DNA of 64,000 nucleotides from Streptomyces sp. Je 1-79 (GTDB taxonomy: Bacteria; Actinomycetota; Actinomycetes; Streptomycetales; Streptomycetaceae), in the NCBI RefSeq assembly GCF_025195125.1, contig NZ_JAMGSL010000007.1, positions 62,001 to 126,000 of the forward strand, written 5' to 3'. Under the pieces are notes generated by a model that ran no database searches, was not told where the DNA came from, and was given only the letters and a program-made list of their open reading frames with translations. Below are positions 17,850 to 26,901 of this stretch, one piece after another. Each line of letters starts with the position of its first letter. Positions within the stretch are counted from its first letter, which is position 1. The position numbers and the translations under genes are program-made.

Positions 17850-19262
17850 ATGGCACTGCACAAGGGCCACGCCGAGCCCGAGCCGGACCGGCACCTCGCC
17901 CTCAACCCGTTCTACGGCCTGGCCAACCCGGTCGGCGGCATGACCGAGGCGCCGCCGCTCCACCGGCTCCCCGACGGCCCGCTGCCGCCCATGAGCGCCT
18001 ATCAGGTGGTCCACGACGAGCTCATGCTCGACGGGAACTCCCGGCTCAACCTCGCCACCTTCGTCACCACCTGGATGGAGCCCCAGGCCGGTGTCCTGAT
18101 GGCCGAGTGCCGCGACAAGAACATGATCGACAAAGATGAGTACCCACGGACGGCCGAACTGGAGCGGCGCTGCGTGGCCATGCTCGCCGACCTCTGGAAC
18201 GCCCCGGACCCCTCGGCCGCCGTCGGCTGCTCCACCACCGGCTCCAGCGAGGCATGCATGCTCGCCGGTATGGCCCTCAAGCGCCGCTGGGCCAAGAAGA
18301 ACGCCGACCGCTATCCCGGCAGCGCCCGGCCCAATCTCGTGATGGGCATCAACGTGCAGGTCTGCTGGGAGAAGTTCTGCAACTTCTGGGAGGTCGAGGC
18401 CCGGCTCGTGCCCATGGAGGGAGACCGCTTCCACATGGACGCGGAGTCGGCCGCCGCGCTCTGCGACGAGAACACCATCGGTGTGGTCGCCGTGCTCGGC
18501 TCGACCTTCGACGGCTCCTACGAACCGGTCGCGGAGATCTGCTCCGCGCTCGACGCCCTCCAGGAACGCACCGGCCTCGACATCCCCGTCCACGTCGACG
18601 GCGCGTCCGGCGCGATGGTCGCCCCCTTCGTGGACGAGGACCTGGTCTGGGACTTCCGGCTGCCCCGGGTCTCCTCGATCAACACCTCCGGTCACAAGTA
18701 CGGCCTGGTCTACCCGGGCGTCGGCTGGGCCCTGTGGCGCTCGCCGGACGAGCTCCCCGAGGAACTCGTCTTCCGGGTCAACTACCTCGGCGGCGACATG
18801 CCCACCTTCGCCCTCAACTTCTCCCGGCCGGGCGCCCAGGTCGTCGCGCAGTACTACACGTTCCTGAGGCTCGGCCGGGAGGGTTACCGGGCGGTCCAGC
18901 AGACCACCCGGGACATCGCCCGCACGGTCTCCGAACGGATCGAGGCGATCGGCGAATTCCGCCTCCTCACCCGCGGCGACCAGCTGCCGGTCTTCGCGTT
19001 CACCACCGCCCCCGACGTGAGCCGCTTCGACGTCTTCGACGTCTCGCGCCGGCTGCGGGAGCGCGGCTGGCTCGTCCCGGCGTACACCTTCCCCGCCAAC
19101 CGGGAGGACCTGTCGGTGCTGCGCGTGGTCTGCCGCAACGGCTTCTCGGCCGACCTCGCGGGGCTGTTCATCGACGACCTGAACCGGGTCCTGCCCGACC
19201 TGCGCCGCCAGTCCGGTCCGTCGGCCGACGACAAGGCGGCCGCCACCTCCTTCCACCACTGA
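17850..19262 (+). CDS. gad: Glutamate decarboxylase
   Basis: A 470-residue PLP enzyme that converts glutamate to GABA and consumes a proton. The start follows AAGGAG with 6-base spacing. Group II decarboxylase features are clear: GCSTTGSSEACMLAG (phosphate binding), HVDGA with Asp250, and the PLP lysine Lys283 in INTSGHKYGL. The N-terminal half has the FVTTWMEP substrate-loop motif of bacterial GadB. The C-terminal tail differs from the pH-sensing tail of E. coli GadB. It forms a two-gene unit with the upstream ClC gene; no GABA antiporter is adjacent. Confidence 0.95.
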   Translation: MALHKGHAEPEPDRHLALNPFYGLANPVGGMTEAPPLHRLPDGPLPPMSAYQVVHDELMLDGNSRLNLATFVTTWMEPQAGVLMAECRDKNMIDKDEYPRTAELERRCVAMLADLWNAPDPSAAVGCSTTGSSEACMLAGMALKRRWAKKNADRYPGSARPNLVMGINVQVCWEKFCNFWEVEARLVPMEGDRFHMDAESAAALCDENTIGVVAVLGSTFDGSYEPVAEICSALDALQERTGLDIPVHVDGASGAMVAPFVDEDLVWDFRLPRVSSINTSGHKYGLVYPGVGWALWRSPDELPEELVFRVNYLGGDMPTFALNFSRPGAQVVAQYYTFLRLGREGYRAVQQTTRDIARTVSERIEAIGEFRLLTRGDQLPVFAFTTAPDVSRFDVFDVSRRLRERGWLVPAYTFPANREDLSVLRVVCRNGFSADLAGLFIDDLNRVLPDLRRQSGPSADDKAAATSFHH

Positions 19263-19278
19263 GCGCGCCGGCCGGCCG

Positions 19279-20405
19279 TCATGGGTTCGCGCCCTCGCAC
19301 GCCAGGCCGAACTCCGCCCAGCTCTCGCCGTCGACGGATATCGCGTAGCGGCAGTCGGTGGCCGTGCGAAGCAGCCCGATCGGCGTACGGCGGACAAAGC
19401 CCGGCCCCTCGCCCGAGGGGCGGAAGCCGCGGCCGCCGTCGACGCTGACGTACTCCCGGTCCTCGGCGGCGATCAGCAGCCGGCCGTCCCGGCCGGGCAC
19501 GGGCAGCCCCAGGAGCGAGCGCGGCTCCACCACCGGGCCCGTCGTCCACATCCGCTCCCAGGTGCGGCCGCCGTCCACGGAGCGGTGCAGGGCGCGCAGG
19601 GGGTTCTTGACCGGCTTCCCGCCCTTCAGCTCGCCCATCTCCGCCGCGTAGACCGCCTCCTGACCGACCGCCACCGAGGTGTACCAGCCGGGGCCGGCGG
19701 CCGGGCTCGGCAGCCGGGCCACCGACCAGGAGCGGCCGTCGTCACGGGAGACGGCGACCGCGGCCCGGCCCGAGAGGGGGTCGGTGCCGGAGACCCACCA
19801 GGAGCCGTCGGGCTCCGCCACCGCGGCCGGCCTCGGCCGCGCCCCGAGCGACGGCGCCTCGGCGAGCGCACGCCTCCGGCCGTCCTGCGGGGAGACCACG
19901 ACCAGCCGCTCGCGGACGCAGTCGTCCCCGCGCGGACCGGCGGGCCGCGCGCAGTCGGTGACGAGGACCGATCCGGGCGGTATCGCCGGGGCCGTCCCGG
20001 TCGTGCGCAGGTCGCCCTCGCGCCAGGTCCGCCCGCCGTCCCGGGTGAACCAGGTCCGCCGCGCCTCCGGCTCCGCGCCGCCCTCCCGCTGCCGCGGATT
20101 CCGTCCGGCGAGGAGCTGCCCGGGTGGTCGCACAGCCCGGGATTCGCGGCGGACGGGAGCGGGTTCGCGCTCCTCGCCGACTGCGTGGAGGACGCGAGGA
20201 CGCCGGACCCGCCCGGACCGCCCGGACCCCCCGGCGAACCCGAACCGACCGACCCGCCCGGCACACTCGGACTCGAAGCCCCCGCAGCCGAGGGCCCCGC
20301 CCCGGAAGGCCCCGACCCCGAAGCCCCCGCACCCGTACCCGCACCCGTACAAGCCGTCAACACCAGCGCCACGACGGCGCCGGCCGCTCCACAGAGCCTG
20401 CGCAT
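19279..20405 (-). pseudogene. BNR/sialidase-like repeat lipoprotein, rearranged
   Basis: The N-terminus is a lipoprotein signal (MRRLCGAAGAVVALVLTAC, lipobox LTAC) in one minus-strand frame from 20405. The C-terminal two-thirds (TWFTRDGGRTW, then SRDDGRSW and SVDGGRTWERMW BNR/Asp-box repeats, to 19279) lie in a different minus-strand frame. Between them, about 20075-20210, the best protein-like reading is on the plus strand: PSGEELPGWSHSPGF followed by ADGSGFALLADCVED. This suggests an inverted internal block, possibly with loss of adjacent sequence. Without the rearrangement the product would be a secreted BNR-repeat lipoprotein. A misassembly is the main alternative. Confidence 0.55.
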
Positions 20406-20484
20406 CGCCCGTCCCCCTGCCCCTCGCCCGGTCCGCGGTGAACCGTCTGCCTTAGGTACACCGCTCGACCGGTTCGGGTTCCCG

Positions 20485-21249
20485 CTACGCGCTCAGCCGC
20501 CTGAACCTCCGTACCGCCAGCGGGAAGAAGACCGCGAGCAGCACCAGCGGCCACACCACCGCCGCCATCACGTGCCCCGGCTCACCACCCGGGTTGCCGA
20601 ACAGATCCCGTACCGCCGTCGCCGTCGCCGACATCGGGTTCCACTCCACGACGGTCCCCAGCCACCCCGGCATGGAGCCGGGCGAGGCGAAGGCGTTGGA
20701 GAGGAAGCCGACCGGCCAGACCAGGATCTGCACGGCCATCACCAGCTCGGCCCGTCCCGCGACCATCGCCAGGTAGATCCCGATCCACAGCATCGCGAAC
20801 CGGAGCAGGAGCAGCAGCCCCACCGCTCCGAGGAAGGCCCACCCACCGCCGTGCGCCCGCCAGCCGATCGCGTACCCGACGCCGATCATCAGCAGCAGTC
20901 CGGCCGCGGACTGGAGCATGTCGGCGACCGAACGGCCCACCAGGACCGCCCCGTCGGCCATCGGCATCGAGCGGAAGCGGTCGATCACACCCTTGTTGAG
21001 GTCCTGCGTGACGGCCGTCATCGTGCCTTCGAGGCCGAAGACCATCGTCAGGGTGAGCATGCCGGGCACGAGGAAGTCGACGTACTCGCCCTCGATCCCC
21101 CGTCCGCCGCCGACGAGATAGCCGAACATCAGCAGCATCATGATCGGGAAGACAAGGCCGACGACCATCTGCACCGGCTGCCGCGCCCAGTGGGCCAGTT
21201 CCCTCCTGGTCATGGTCCAGCAGTCGCTCATCACATACGTCGCGCTCAC
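20485..21249 (-). CDS. ABC-2 type transporter permease
   Basis: A 254-residue permease starting at GTG 21249, overlapping the stop of the ATPase gene as GTGA. Six membrane segments, the conserved [13 protein letters not shown] region, and the C-terminal [20 protein letters not shown] place it with DrrB-type drug exporters. It forms one exporter with the ATPase encoded just upstream on the minus strand. Substrate unknown. Confidence 0.93.
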   Translation of the reverse strand: MSATYVMSDCWTMTRRELAHWARQPVQMVVGLVFPIMMLLMFGYLVGGGRGIEGEYVDFLVPGMLTLTMVFGLEGTMTAVTQDLNKGVIDRFRSMPMADGAVLVGRSVADMLQSAAGLLLMIGVGYAIGWRAHGGGWAFLGAVGLLLLLRFAMLWIGIYLAMVAGRAELVMAVQILVWPVGFLSNAFASPGSMPGWLGTVVEWNPMSATATAVRDLFGNPGGEPGHVMAAVVWPLVLLAVFFPLAVRRFRRLSA

Positions 21250-22205
21250 GCCGCCGCCTCCGCCTTCTCGTCCTGTGCGTCTCCGGTCAGATGGAGGAAG
21301 ACCTCGTCGAGGGTCGGCCGCCGCAGGGCGATGTCCTCCGCCTCGATACCGGCCGCCTCCAGGGCGCGTACGGTCTCGGCGAGCGCCGCCATCCGGTCCG
21401 TGACGGGCGCGCTGATCCGCCGCCGGTCCGTGTCGACCCTCACCTCGGATCCGGCGGCCGGCAGCAGCCGGGCCGCCTCGCCGAGCCGCCGGGCGTCGCG
21501 CAGGACGACGTCGATGCGGTCGCCGCCCACCTTCGCCTTCAGCTCGTCGGCCGTCCCGTCGGCGACGACCCGGCCGTGGTCGACGACCGAGATCCGGTCG
21601 GCGAGCTGGTCGGCCTCCTCCAGGTACTGGGTGGTGAGCAGGACGGTCGTCCCTCCGCCCACCAGCGAGCGCACCGACTCCCACACCTCGCCGCGGCCCC
21701 GCGGGTCGAGTCCGGTCGTGGGCTCGTCCAGGAAGAGCACCTCCGGATCGGTGATCAGCGAGGCGGCGAGGTCGAGGCGCCGCCGCATACCGCCGCTGTA
21801 CTGCTTGACGGGCTTGCGTCCGGTGTCCGCGAGCCCGAACCGCTCCAGGAGCTCGTCGGCCCGCGCGCCGGCCCGTCGGGCGCCCAGGTGGTACAGCCGC
21901 CCGAACATCTCCAGGTTCTGCCGGCCGCCCAGCTCCTCGTCGACGGCCGCGTGCTGTCCGAGAAGGCCGATCCGGCGCCGCACCTCGGACGCCCGGGTCC
22001 GGACGTCGAAGCCGGCCACCCGCACCAGGCCCTCGTCGTGCCGCAGCAGCGTCGCCAGGATCCGTACCGCCGTGGTCTTCCCCGCGCCGTTGGGGCCGAG
22101 CACCCCGTGCACCGTGCCGCGCCCCACGGCCAGGTCGAGGCCGTCGAGCGCCTGCTTGTCCCCGTACCGCTTCCGCGCGCCTTCGACGACGATCGCGTCA
22201 GTCAT
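21246..22205 (-). CDS. DrrA-type ABC transporter ATPase
   Basis: A 319-residue ATPase: Walker [10 protein letters not shown] (about 37-45), Q-loop [12 protein letters not shown], signature [12 protein letters not shown], Walker [13 protein letters not shown], and a C-terminal DUF4162 domain typical of daunorubicin-resistance-like exporters. It is coupled to the permease gene. A 16-bp PadR operator lies 19 bp upstream of its start, and a second lies further up at the padR stop, so it is probably repressed by the neighbouring PadR protein and released by the exported drug or another inducer. Confidence 0.95.
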   Translation of the reverse strand: MTDAIVVEGARKRYGDKQALDGLDLAVGRGTVHGVLGPNGAGKTTAVRILATLLRHDEGLVRVAGFDVRTRASEVRRRIGLLGQHAAVDEELGGRQNLEMFGRLYHLGARRAGARADELLERFGLADTGRKPVKQYSGGMRRRLDLAASLITDPEVLFLDEPTTGLDPRGRGEVWESVRSLVGGGTTVLLTTQYLEEADQLADRISVVDHGRVVADGTADELKAKVGGDRIDVVLRDARRLGEAARLLPAAGSEVRVDTDRRRISAPVTDRMAALAETVRALEAAGIEAEDIALRRPTLDEVFLHLTGDAQDEKAEAAA

Positions 22206-22223
22206 TCCAGCCCTCCAAGCCAG

Positions 22224-22239
22224 TAGTCAAACTTGACCA
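22224..22239. promoter_or_regulatory. Putative PadR operator 1
   Basis: TAGTCAAACTTGACCA is a near-palindrome with half-sites TAGTCAA and TTGACYA. It lies directly upstream of the ABC ATPase start. Confidence 0.7.
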
Positions 22240-22268
22240 CTCGGCCGAAGGTACGCCACCCGCTCGAT

Positions 22269-22284
22269 TGGTCAAACTTGATTA
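22269..22284. promoter_or_regulatory. Putative PadR operator 2
   Basis: TGGTCAAACTTGATTA shares the core GTCAAACTTGA with operator 1. It overlaps the padR stop codon, 30 bp further from the ABC genes. Confidence 0.65.
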
Positions 22285-22923
22285 GTCAGTTTCCGGGTCG
22301 GGCTCGCCCGTCGCGAACGGGTTCTCCTGACCCTCGGCGAGCACCCCCACGAAGGGCTCACCGCCCTCGCCCGCGAACGAGTACGCGCCCGCCTCGATCC
22401 GCTCGATCAGACCGAGCGTCCACTCCTTGCCGGCGTCGGCGGAGTGGACCCAGAGGTGCATGATCTCGCCGATGTGCCCGAGCTGCTGCGGGCCGCCCTC
22501 CGGCGTGTAGTACTCGGTGACGGACGTACGCCACTCGTCGAGCGCCCGCACCCGCTGCCGCAGCAGCTCCACGACCTCCCCCCGGGGGAGGTCCACGATG
22601 AACCCGATCCCCGCCGAGAGGACGTCCATCTTCTGGTCGTACGTGGTCAGCGCCTCGCGCAGCAGCGCGAAGTACTCCTCGGTGCCCTTCTCCGTCACCT
22701 CGTACTCGGTGCGCGGCGGGCCGCCCGCCGTGCTCGGCGCGATCTCGTACGCGCGCAGCAGGCCTTGCTTCGCCATCTGCTTGAGCGCGTGGTAGATCGA
22801 GCCGGGCTTGGCGTTGGACCACTCGTGCGCGCCCCAGAACTCCAGGTCGTTGCGGATCTGGTAGCCGTGGGCCCGCCCGTGCTGGCGGACCGCGCCGAGG
22901 ACAAGAAGCCGGATCGCTGACAC
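22282..22923 (-). CDS. PadR family transcriptional regulator
   Basis: A 213-residue repressor: the N-terminal winged helix (MSAIRLLVLGAV, HGYQIRNDL, GSIYHALKQMAKQGLL, EYEVTEKG) and a C-terminal Vir_Tis-type dimerisation domain. GTG 22923 has AGGAGG 7 bases upstream. A palindromic operator overlaps this ribosome binding site, and two more precede the ABC exporter genes downstream, a clear pattern of autoregulation and local control. Confidence 0.94.
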   Translation of the reverse strand: MSAIRLLVLGAVRQHGRAHGYQIRNDLEFWGAHEWSNAKPGSIYHALKQMAKQGLLRAYEIAPSTAGGPPRTEYEVTEKGTEEYFALLREALTTYDQKMDVLSAGIGFIVDLPRGEVVELLRQRVRALDEWRTSVTEYYTPEGGPQQLGHIGEIMHLWVHSADAGKEWTLGLIERIEAGAYSFAGEGGEPFVGVLAEGQENPFATGEPDPETD

Positions 22924-22935
22924 CCTCGTACCTCC

Positions 22936-22951
22936 TAGTCAATTTTGACTA
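22936..22951. promoter_or_regulatory. Putative PadR operator 3 (autoregulatory)
   Basis: TAGTCAATTTTGACTA is a perfect 16-bp palindrome that touches the AGGAGG site of padR. Same half-sites as operators 1 and 2. Confidence 0.75.
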
Positions 22952-22963
22952 GGGTACGCGTGA

Positions 22964-23518
22964 TCACCCCGCGACCGGGGCCGTGGCCTGCTCCTCCGCG
23001 ATCAGGGTGAAGGAGTCCTTGCCGTCCAGGGACTCGCGGATGATGTCCGCGTGGCCGGCGTGCCGCCCCATCTCCTGGACCAGGTGGAGCAGCATCCAGC
23101 GGATCGAGACGCGGCCGTCCTCGGGGAACCACGGCGCGGGCGGCAGCGGGAAGGTCTCGTCCAGGCTCGGCACGGACCGGACGAAGTCCTCGGTCTCCTT
23201 GGCCACACCCTCCCAGAAGGCCAGCGTGCCGGGGATGCTCTCGTCCTCCACGAGCCTGAAGCCGTCGCCCCACGTCTCCTGGGTGCGGTGCTTCTCGTTC
23301 GGACGCTGCTGGGCCAGCCGGAGCCAGGCCAGCTCCACCTCGGCGACGTGCTTGATCAGGCCGGAGAGGCTGAGCGTGCTGGCGCTGGGGCGGCTCGCCG
23401 CCTGCTCCTCGGTGAGACCGAGGGCGGCGCGGCGGATCGCGGCCCGCTGGACCTCGACGAAGTTGAGGAACGCTCCGCGCTCGTCGCCCCGGGCCTCCGC
23501 GGGAACAAGAGCAACCAT
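22964..23518 (-). CDS. DinB family protein (DUF664)
   Basis: A 184-residue four-helix-bundle protein; ATG 23518 is preceded by AGGAAGG with 8-base spacing. It shows the family's metal-type histidines in LIKHVAEVE, then LLHLVQEMGRHAGHADIIRE, where His residues usually bind a metal. Many actinobacterial relatives are thiol transferases using mycothiol or bacillithiol; substrate unknown. It follows the aldehyde dehydrogenase on the same strand, but a terminator separates them. Confidence 0.92.
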   Translation of the reverse strand: MVALVPAEARGDERGAFLNFVEVQRAAIRRAALGLTEEQAASRPSASTLSLSGLIKHVAEVELAWLRLAQQRPNEKHRTQETWGDGFRLVEDESIPGTLAFWEGVAKETEDFVRSVPSLDETFPLPPAPWFPEDGRVSIRWMLLHLVQEMGRHAGHADIIRESLDGKDSFTLIAEEQATAPVAG

Positions 23519-23546
23519 GATGTCCGCCTTCCTGACACGAAAGAGA

Positions 23547-23586
23547 TGGTGGGTGCCGGGGAGTTCTCCTCTCCCGACACCCACCA
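23547..23586 (-). terminator. Hairpin between aldehyde dehydrogenase and DinB genes
   Basis: TGGTGGGTGCCGGG (23547-23560) pairs with CCCGACACCCACCA (23573-23586) with one mismatch. It would terminate the aldehyde dehydrogenase transcript. Confidence 0.7.
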
Positions 23587-23616
23587 CGCTACGAACCCTT
23601 GAGGACAGCTGCTGTC

Positions 23617-25074
23617 CTAGAAGGGGAACCGGCTTCGGCCGTGCTGGATCGAGATCCACTTCTGGGTCGTGAAGGCGTCGATCATCGCGTCGCCGTTGAG
23701 CCGGCCGATGCCCGAGTGCTTCTCGCCGCCGAAGGGCACGATCGGCTCGTCGGCCACGGTGCCGTCGTTGATGTGGATCATGCCGGTGTGGATGCGCTTG
23801 GCGACCCGTACGCCCCGCTCGATGTCACCCGTGTGGACGGCGCCGCTCAGGCCGTACGGCGTGTCGTTGGCGATCCGTACCGCCTCCTCCTCGCCGTCGA
23901 AGGGGATGAGGAGGGCGACCGGGCCGAAGATCTCCTGGCTCAGCACGGGCGCGTCGGCCGGAAGGCCGCTCAGGACCGACGGAGAGACGACGTTGCCGTC
24001 CGCCGAGCCGTGCAGCAGGGCTGTGGCGCCGGCCTCCACGGCCTGCTCGACGACGGCCGAGACCGACTCCGCCTGCTGGGAGTTGATGAGCGGACCGATG
24101 TGGGTGGCGGGGTCGGCCGGGTCGCCGACGCGCAGGGTCTTCACCTTCGCGACGAACTTCTCGGTGAACTCCTCCTCCAGCGTGCGGTCCACCAGGATCC
24201 GGTTGGCGGCCATGCAGACCTGGCCCTGGTGCACGAAGCGGCTGAAGACGGCCGCGTCCACGGCGTAGTCGACGTCGGCGTCGTCGAGGACGATCAGGGC
24301 GCTGTTGCCGCCGAGTTCGAGGACGGCGTGCTTGAAGTTCTGCGCGCAGACGGTCGCGACGTGGCGGCCGACCTTGTCGGAGCCGGTGAAGGAGATCACC
24401 TTGGGCACCGGGTGGGTGAGCAGCGCGTCGCCGATCTCGGCTATGTCGGTGACGACGACGTTCAGCAGACCGGCCGGCAGACCGGCGTCCTCCAGGACCT
24501 TCGCGACGAGGGTGCCGCCGCAGATCGGGGTGTTCTGGTGCGGCTTGAGGACGACCGCGTTGCCGAGCGCGAGCGCGGGCGCGACCGACTTGAGGGAGAG
24601 GAGGAAGGGGAAGTTGAAGGGGGAGATGACACCGACGACACCGACCGGGAGACGGTAGACGCGGTTCTCCTTGCCGTCGACCGGCGAGGGCAGGATCCTG
24701 CCCTCGGGCCGCAGCGCCAGCTGGATCGCCTCGCGCAGGAACTCCTTGGCGAGGTGCAGTTCGAAGGCCGCCTTCAGGCGCGTGCCACCGAGTTCGGCGA
24801 CGATCGCGTCGCCGATCTCCTGCTCGCGGTCCTCGATGATCCGCAGGGCGCGCTCGAAGACGAGCCGGCGGGTGTACGGGTTGGTCTCGGCCCACTCGCG
24901 CTGGGCGCGCTCGGCGGCGCGGTAGGCGCGGTCGACCTCGTCGGCGGTGGCCACGGTGATCGAGGCGAGCTTCTCCCCGGTGTACGGGTTGAAGTCGATG
25001 ATGTCCCACGAGCCGCTGCCGGGCTTCCACTCGCCGTCTATGTACTGGTGGGCCAGGTCGGTGAAGTAGGACAT
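23617..25074 (-). CDS. Aldehyde dehydrogenase (vanillin/benzaldehyde dehydrogenase-like)
   Basis: A 485-residue NAD(P)-dependent enzyme. NPFNFP-type motif SPFNFPFLL, cofactor motif SFTGSDKVGRHV, catalytic Glu in LELGGNSAL and catalytic Cys in GQVCMAANR are all present. SIQHGRSRFPF at the C-terminus is typical of vanillin/salicylaldehyde dehydrogenase relatives that act on aromatic aldehydes; the exact substrate is not certain. Standing alone on the minus strand, it ends at a hairpin. Confidence 0.92.
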   Translation of the reverse strand: MSYFTDLAHQYIDGEWKPGSGSWDIIDFNPYTGEKLASITVATADEVDRAYRAAERAQREWAETNPYTRRLVFERALRIIEDREQEIGDAIVAELGGTRLKAAFELHLAKEFLREAIQLALRPEGRILPSPVDGKENRVYRLPVGVVGVISPFNFPFLLSLKSVAPALALGNAVVLKPHQNTPICGGTLVAKVLEDAGLPAGLLNVVVTDIAEIGDALLTHPVPKVISFTGSDKVGRHVATVCAQNFKHAVLELGGNSALIVLDDADVDYAVDAAVFSRFVHQGQVCMAANRILVDRTLEEEFTEKFVAKVKTLRVGDPADPATHIGPLINSQQAESVSAVVEQAVEAGATALLHGSADGNVVSPSVLSGLPADAPVLSQEIFGPVALLIPFDGEEEAVRIANDTPYGLSGAVHTGDIERGVRVAKRIHTGMIHINDGTVADEPIVPFGGEKHSGIGRLNGDAMIDAFTTQKWISIQHGRSRFPF

Positions 25075-25156
25075 GTGGCGAGACCCCTTAACCCGCGGTG
25101 GCGGACGTGGCGACTGTGACGACTGGACTCTGATGTCACGTCATCGTACTTACGTC

Positions 25157-26029
25157 CTACGTGAGTTGAAGGAGACCTCGGAGAAGATCCCGGCTTTCGG
25201 CCGGATCGGGACTGTCCTCGGCCAGCCGCTCCATCACGCGCGCGTACTGGGCGACCTCCTCGCGCTTGTCGAGGTACAGCGCGCTGGTCAGCTGCTCCAG
25301 ATAGACGACGTCGGAGAGGTCGGACTCGGGGAAGCTCAGCATCGTGAACGCGCCGCTCTCGCCGGCGTGGCCGCCGTAGCTGAAGGGCATGACCTGGAGC
25401 GTGACGTTCGGGTGCTCGGAGATCTCGATGAGGTGCCTCAACTGCCCCTGCATCACGGCCCGGTCGCCGTACGGGCGGCGCAGCGACGCCTCGTCGAGGA
25501 CGGCGTGGAAGCGCGGAGCGCGCTCGGAGACGAGGACCTTCTGGCGCTCCAGGCGCAGCGCGACACGGCGCTCGACATCGGCGCGGGGGGCATCGGGCAT
25601 GCCCCGGGTGACGACGGCGTGCGCGTACGCCTCGGTCTGCAACAGCCCGTGCACGAACTGGACTTCGTAGACGCGAATGAGGGAGGCGGCGCCCTCCAGG
25701 CCGATGTACGTCTGGAACCAGCCGGGCAGGACGTCGCCGAAGCTGTGCCACCAGCCGGCCACGTTCGCCTCGCGGGCGAGCCCGAGGAGCGAGCCGCGCT
25801 CGCTCTCGTCGCTGACGCCGTAGAGCGTGAGCAGGTCCTCGACGTCTCTGGCCTTGAAGCTCACCCTGCCCAACTCCATACGGCTGATCTTGGATTCGGA
25901 CGCGCGGATCGAGTAGCCGGCTGCCTCGCGGGTGATGCCGCGCGACTCGCGCAACCGCCTCAGCTGCGAACCCAGCAGGATGCGCCGCACGACGCTCCCG
26001 CTCGCTCCGCTCGATTCGACTGCGGTCAC
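25157..26029 (-). CDS. XRE regulator with DUF5753 (WhiJ-like)
   Basis: A 290-residue Streptomyces-type regulator. HTH_31 at residues about 18-75 (LGSQLRRLRESRGITREAAGYSIRASESKISRMELGR, cited in parts), then a DUF5753 ligand-binding region (YEVQFVHGLLQTEAYA, LDEASLRRPYG, VMPFSYGGHAGESGAFTML). Proteins of this family work with DUF397 partners and with a nearby anti-sigma-type ATPase, and control development and antibiotic production. Both kinds of partner are present here, to the right, making a complete three-gene set. Confidence 0.93.
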   Translation of the reverse strand: MTAVESSGASGSVVRRILLGSQLRRLRESRGITREAAGYSIRASESKISRMELGRVSFKARDVEDLLTLYGVSDESERGSLLGLAREANVAGWWHSFGDVLPGWFQTYIGLEGAASLIRVYEVQFVHGLLQTEAYAHAVVTRGMPDAPRADVERRVALRLERQKVLVSERAPRFHAVLDEASLRRPYGDRAVMQGQLRHLIEISEHPNVTLQVMPFSYGGHAGESGAFTMLSFPESDLSDVVYLEQLTSALYLDKREEVAQYARVMERLAEDSPDPAESRDLLRGLLQLT

Positions 26030-26203
26030 GGCTCCAGCCTCTCCTTCGCGGTCTCGGGCCCCCGGATTCTGCCACTAAACGCTTCAGCCCGTACACATTC
26101 GATTACGGAAAGACGGCAACTTCAGGGCGACTTCCTGATCAAGGCGAAAGTAGTCGGCAGAAGATATGCACAGAATCGGCACGGTCATGGACAGGTCCGG
26201 CGC

Positions 26204-26230
26204 GTGCACGTGCATCTGCCCTTGCATCCA
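26204..26230 (+). promoter_or_regulatory. 27-bp shared element, copy 1
   Basis: The element starts GCGTGCACGTGCATCTGC and ends TTGCATC, and contains the palindrome TGCACGTGCA. It ends 78 bp upstream of the ATP-binding protein gene. Copy 2, 25/27 identical and in the same orientation relative to its gene, precedes the DUF397 gene. Confidence 0.7.
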
Positions 26231-26308
26231 GTGGTCGCATTCGGAACGATGGACCCCGCGCAACCGCACCACATCCGCGATTCGCCGCGATTCCCGGGAG
26301 TGCCTCGC

Positions 26309-26836
26309 ATGGGGACGAATGGATCGACCATGCTCGAGCCGTTACGGCAGGGGCTTCCGCCGATCGATCCCGCCGCCGTCTCCAGCTCGGCCTCCTGCGC
26401 CCTGCCGCCCGCGTACGAAGCGGTGCGCGGCGCACGGAAGTTCACCCGGGCGACGCTCGCGCAGTGGGACCTCACCGAGCGCTTCGACGACGTCGCCCTG
26501 GTCGTCTCCGAACTCGTCACCAACGCCCTGCGGCACGCGCTGCCGTCGGAGGCGGCACACGGCGCACGGGAGGTCCGGGGCCATCACGAGGACGGCCGGA
26601 ACGGACCCCCCGTCCGCCTGCATCTGATGCGCTGGACCAGCCGGCTGGTGTGCGCGGTGCGCGACCCGAGCCACAAGAGCCCGGAGACGCGCGCGGGCGA
26701 CGAGGACTTCGCGGCCGAGTCGGGACGCGGGCTGTTCCTCGTCGACTCCTTCAGCGACGGCTGGGGATGGCACCCGCTGGCCGGGACGCTGCACGGCAAG
26801 GTGGTGTGGGCGCTGTTCCGCGTCGGACCGGAGTGA
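26309..26836 (+). CDS. ATP-binding protein (RsbW/SpoIIAB-like HATPase_c_2)
   Basis: A 175-residue protein beginning at ATG 26309 with GGGAG 8 bases before it. The GHKL ATPase N-box is VALVVSELVTNALRHA, and the G boxes are RAGDEDFAAESGRGLFLVDSFSDGWGW (cited in parts) with the GRGL motif. Such Streptomyces proteins act as anti-sigma factors or partners of XRE/DUF397 regulators. The long untranslated region upstream holds the shared 27-bp element. The gene ends in a shared bidirectional terminator. Confidence 0.9.
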   Translation: MGTNGSTMLEPLRQGLPPIDPAAVSSSASCALPPAYEAVRGARKFTRATLAQWDLTERFDDVALVVSELVTNALRHALPSEAAHGAREVRGHHEDGRNGPPVRLHLMRWTSRLVCAVRDPSHKSPETRAGDEDFAAESGRGLFLVDSFSDGWGWHPLAGTLHGKVVWALFRVGPE

Positions 26837-26852
26837 CGCGCGTAGTACGTGA

Positions 26853-26883
26853 AAAGGGCCCCGGCGGGATGCCGGGGCCCTTT
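26853..26883. terminator. Bidirectional terminator
   Basis: AAAGGGCCCCGGC (26853-26865) pairs with GCCGGGGCCCTTT (26871-26883), loop GGGAT. With A and T ends on both sides it serves both the ATP-binding gene and the convergent DUF397 gene. Confidence 0.9.
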
Positions 26884-26901
26884 CCCGTGCGCGCGGTGGA
26901 C

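Noticed and set aside
15216..19397. Open frame of 1393 codons on the minus strand
   Set aside because: Only the first 708 bases (from the stop) encode a DedA protein. The rest is opposite the channel and decarboxylase genes and has no meaningful domain.
19585..22236. Open frame of 883 codons on the plus strand
   Set aside because: It lies opposite the lipoprotein, ABC permease and ATPase genes and has no domain. Only the short part near 20075-20210 is considered, as evidence of an inverted block.
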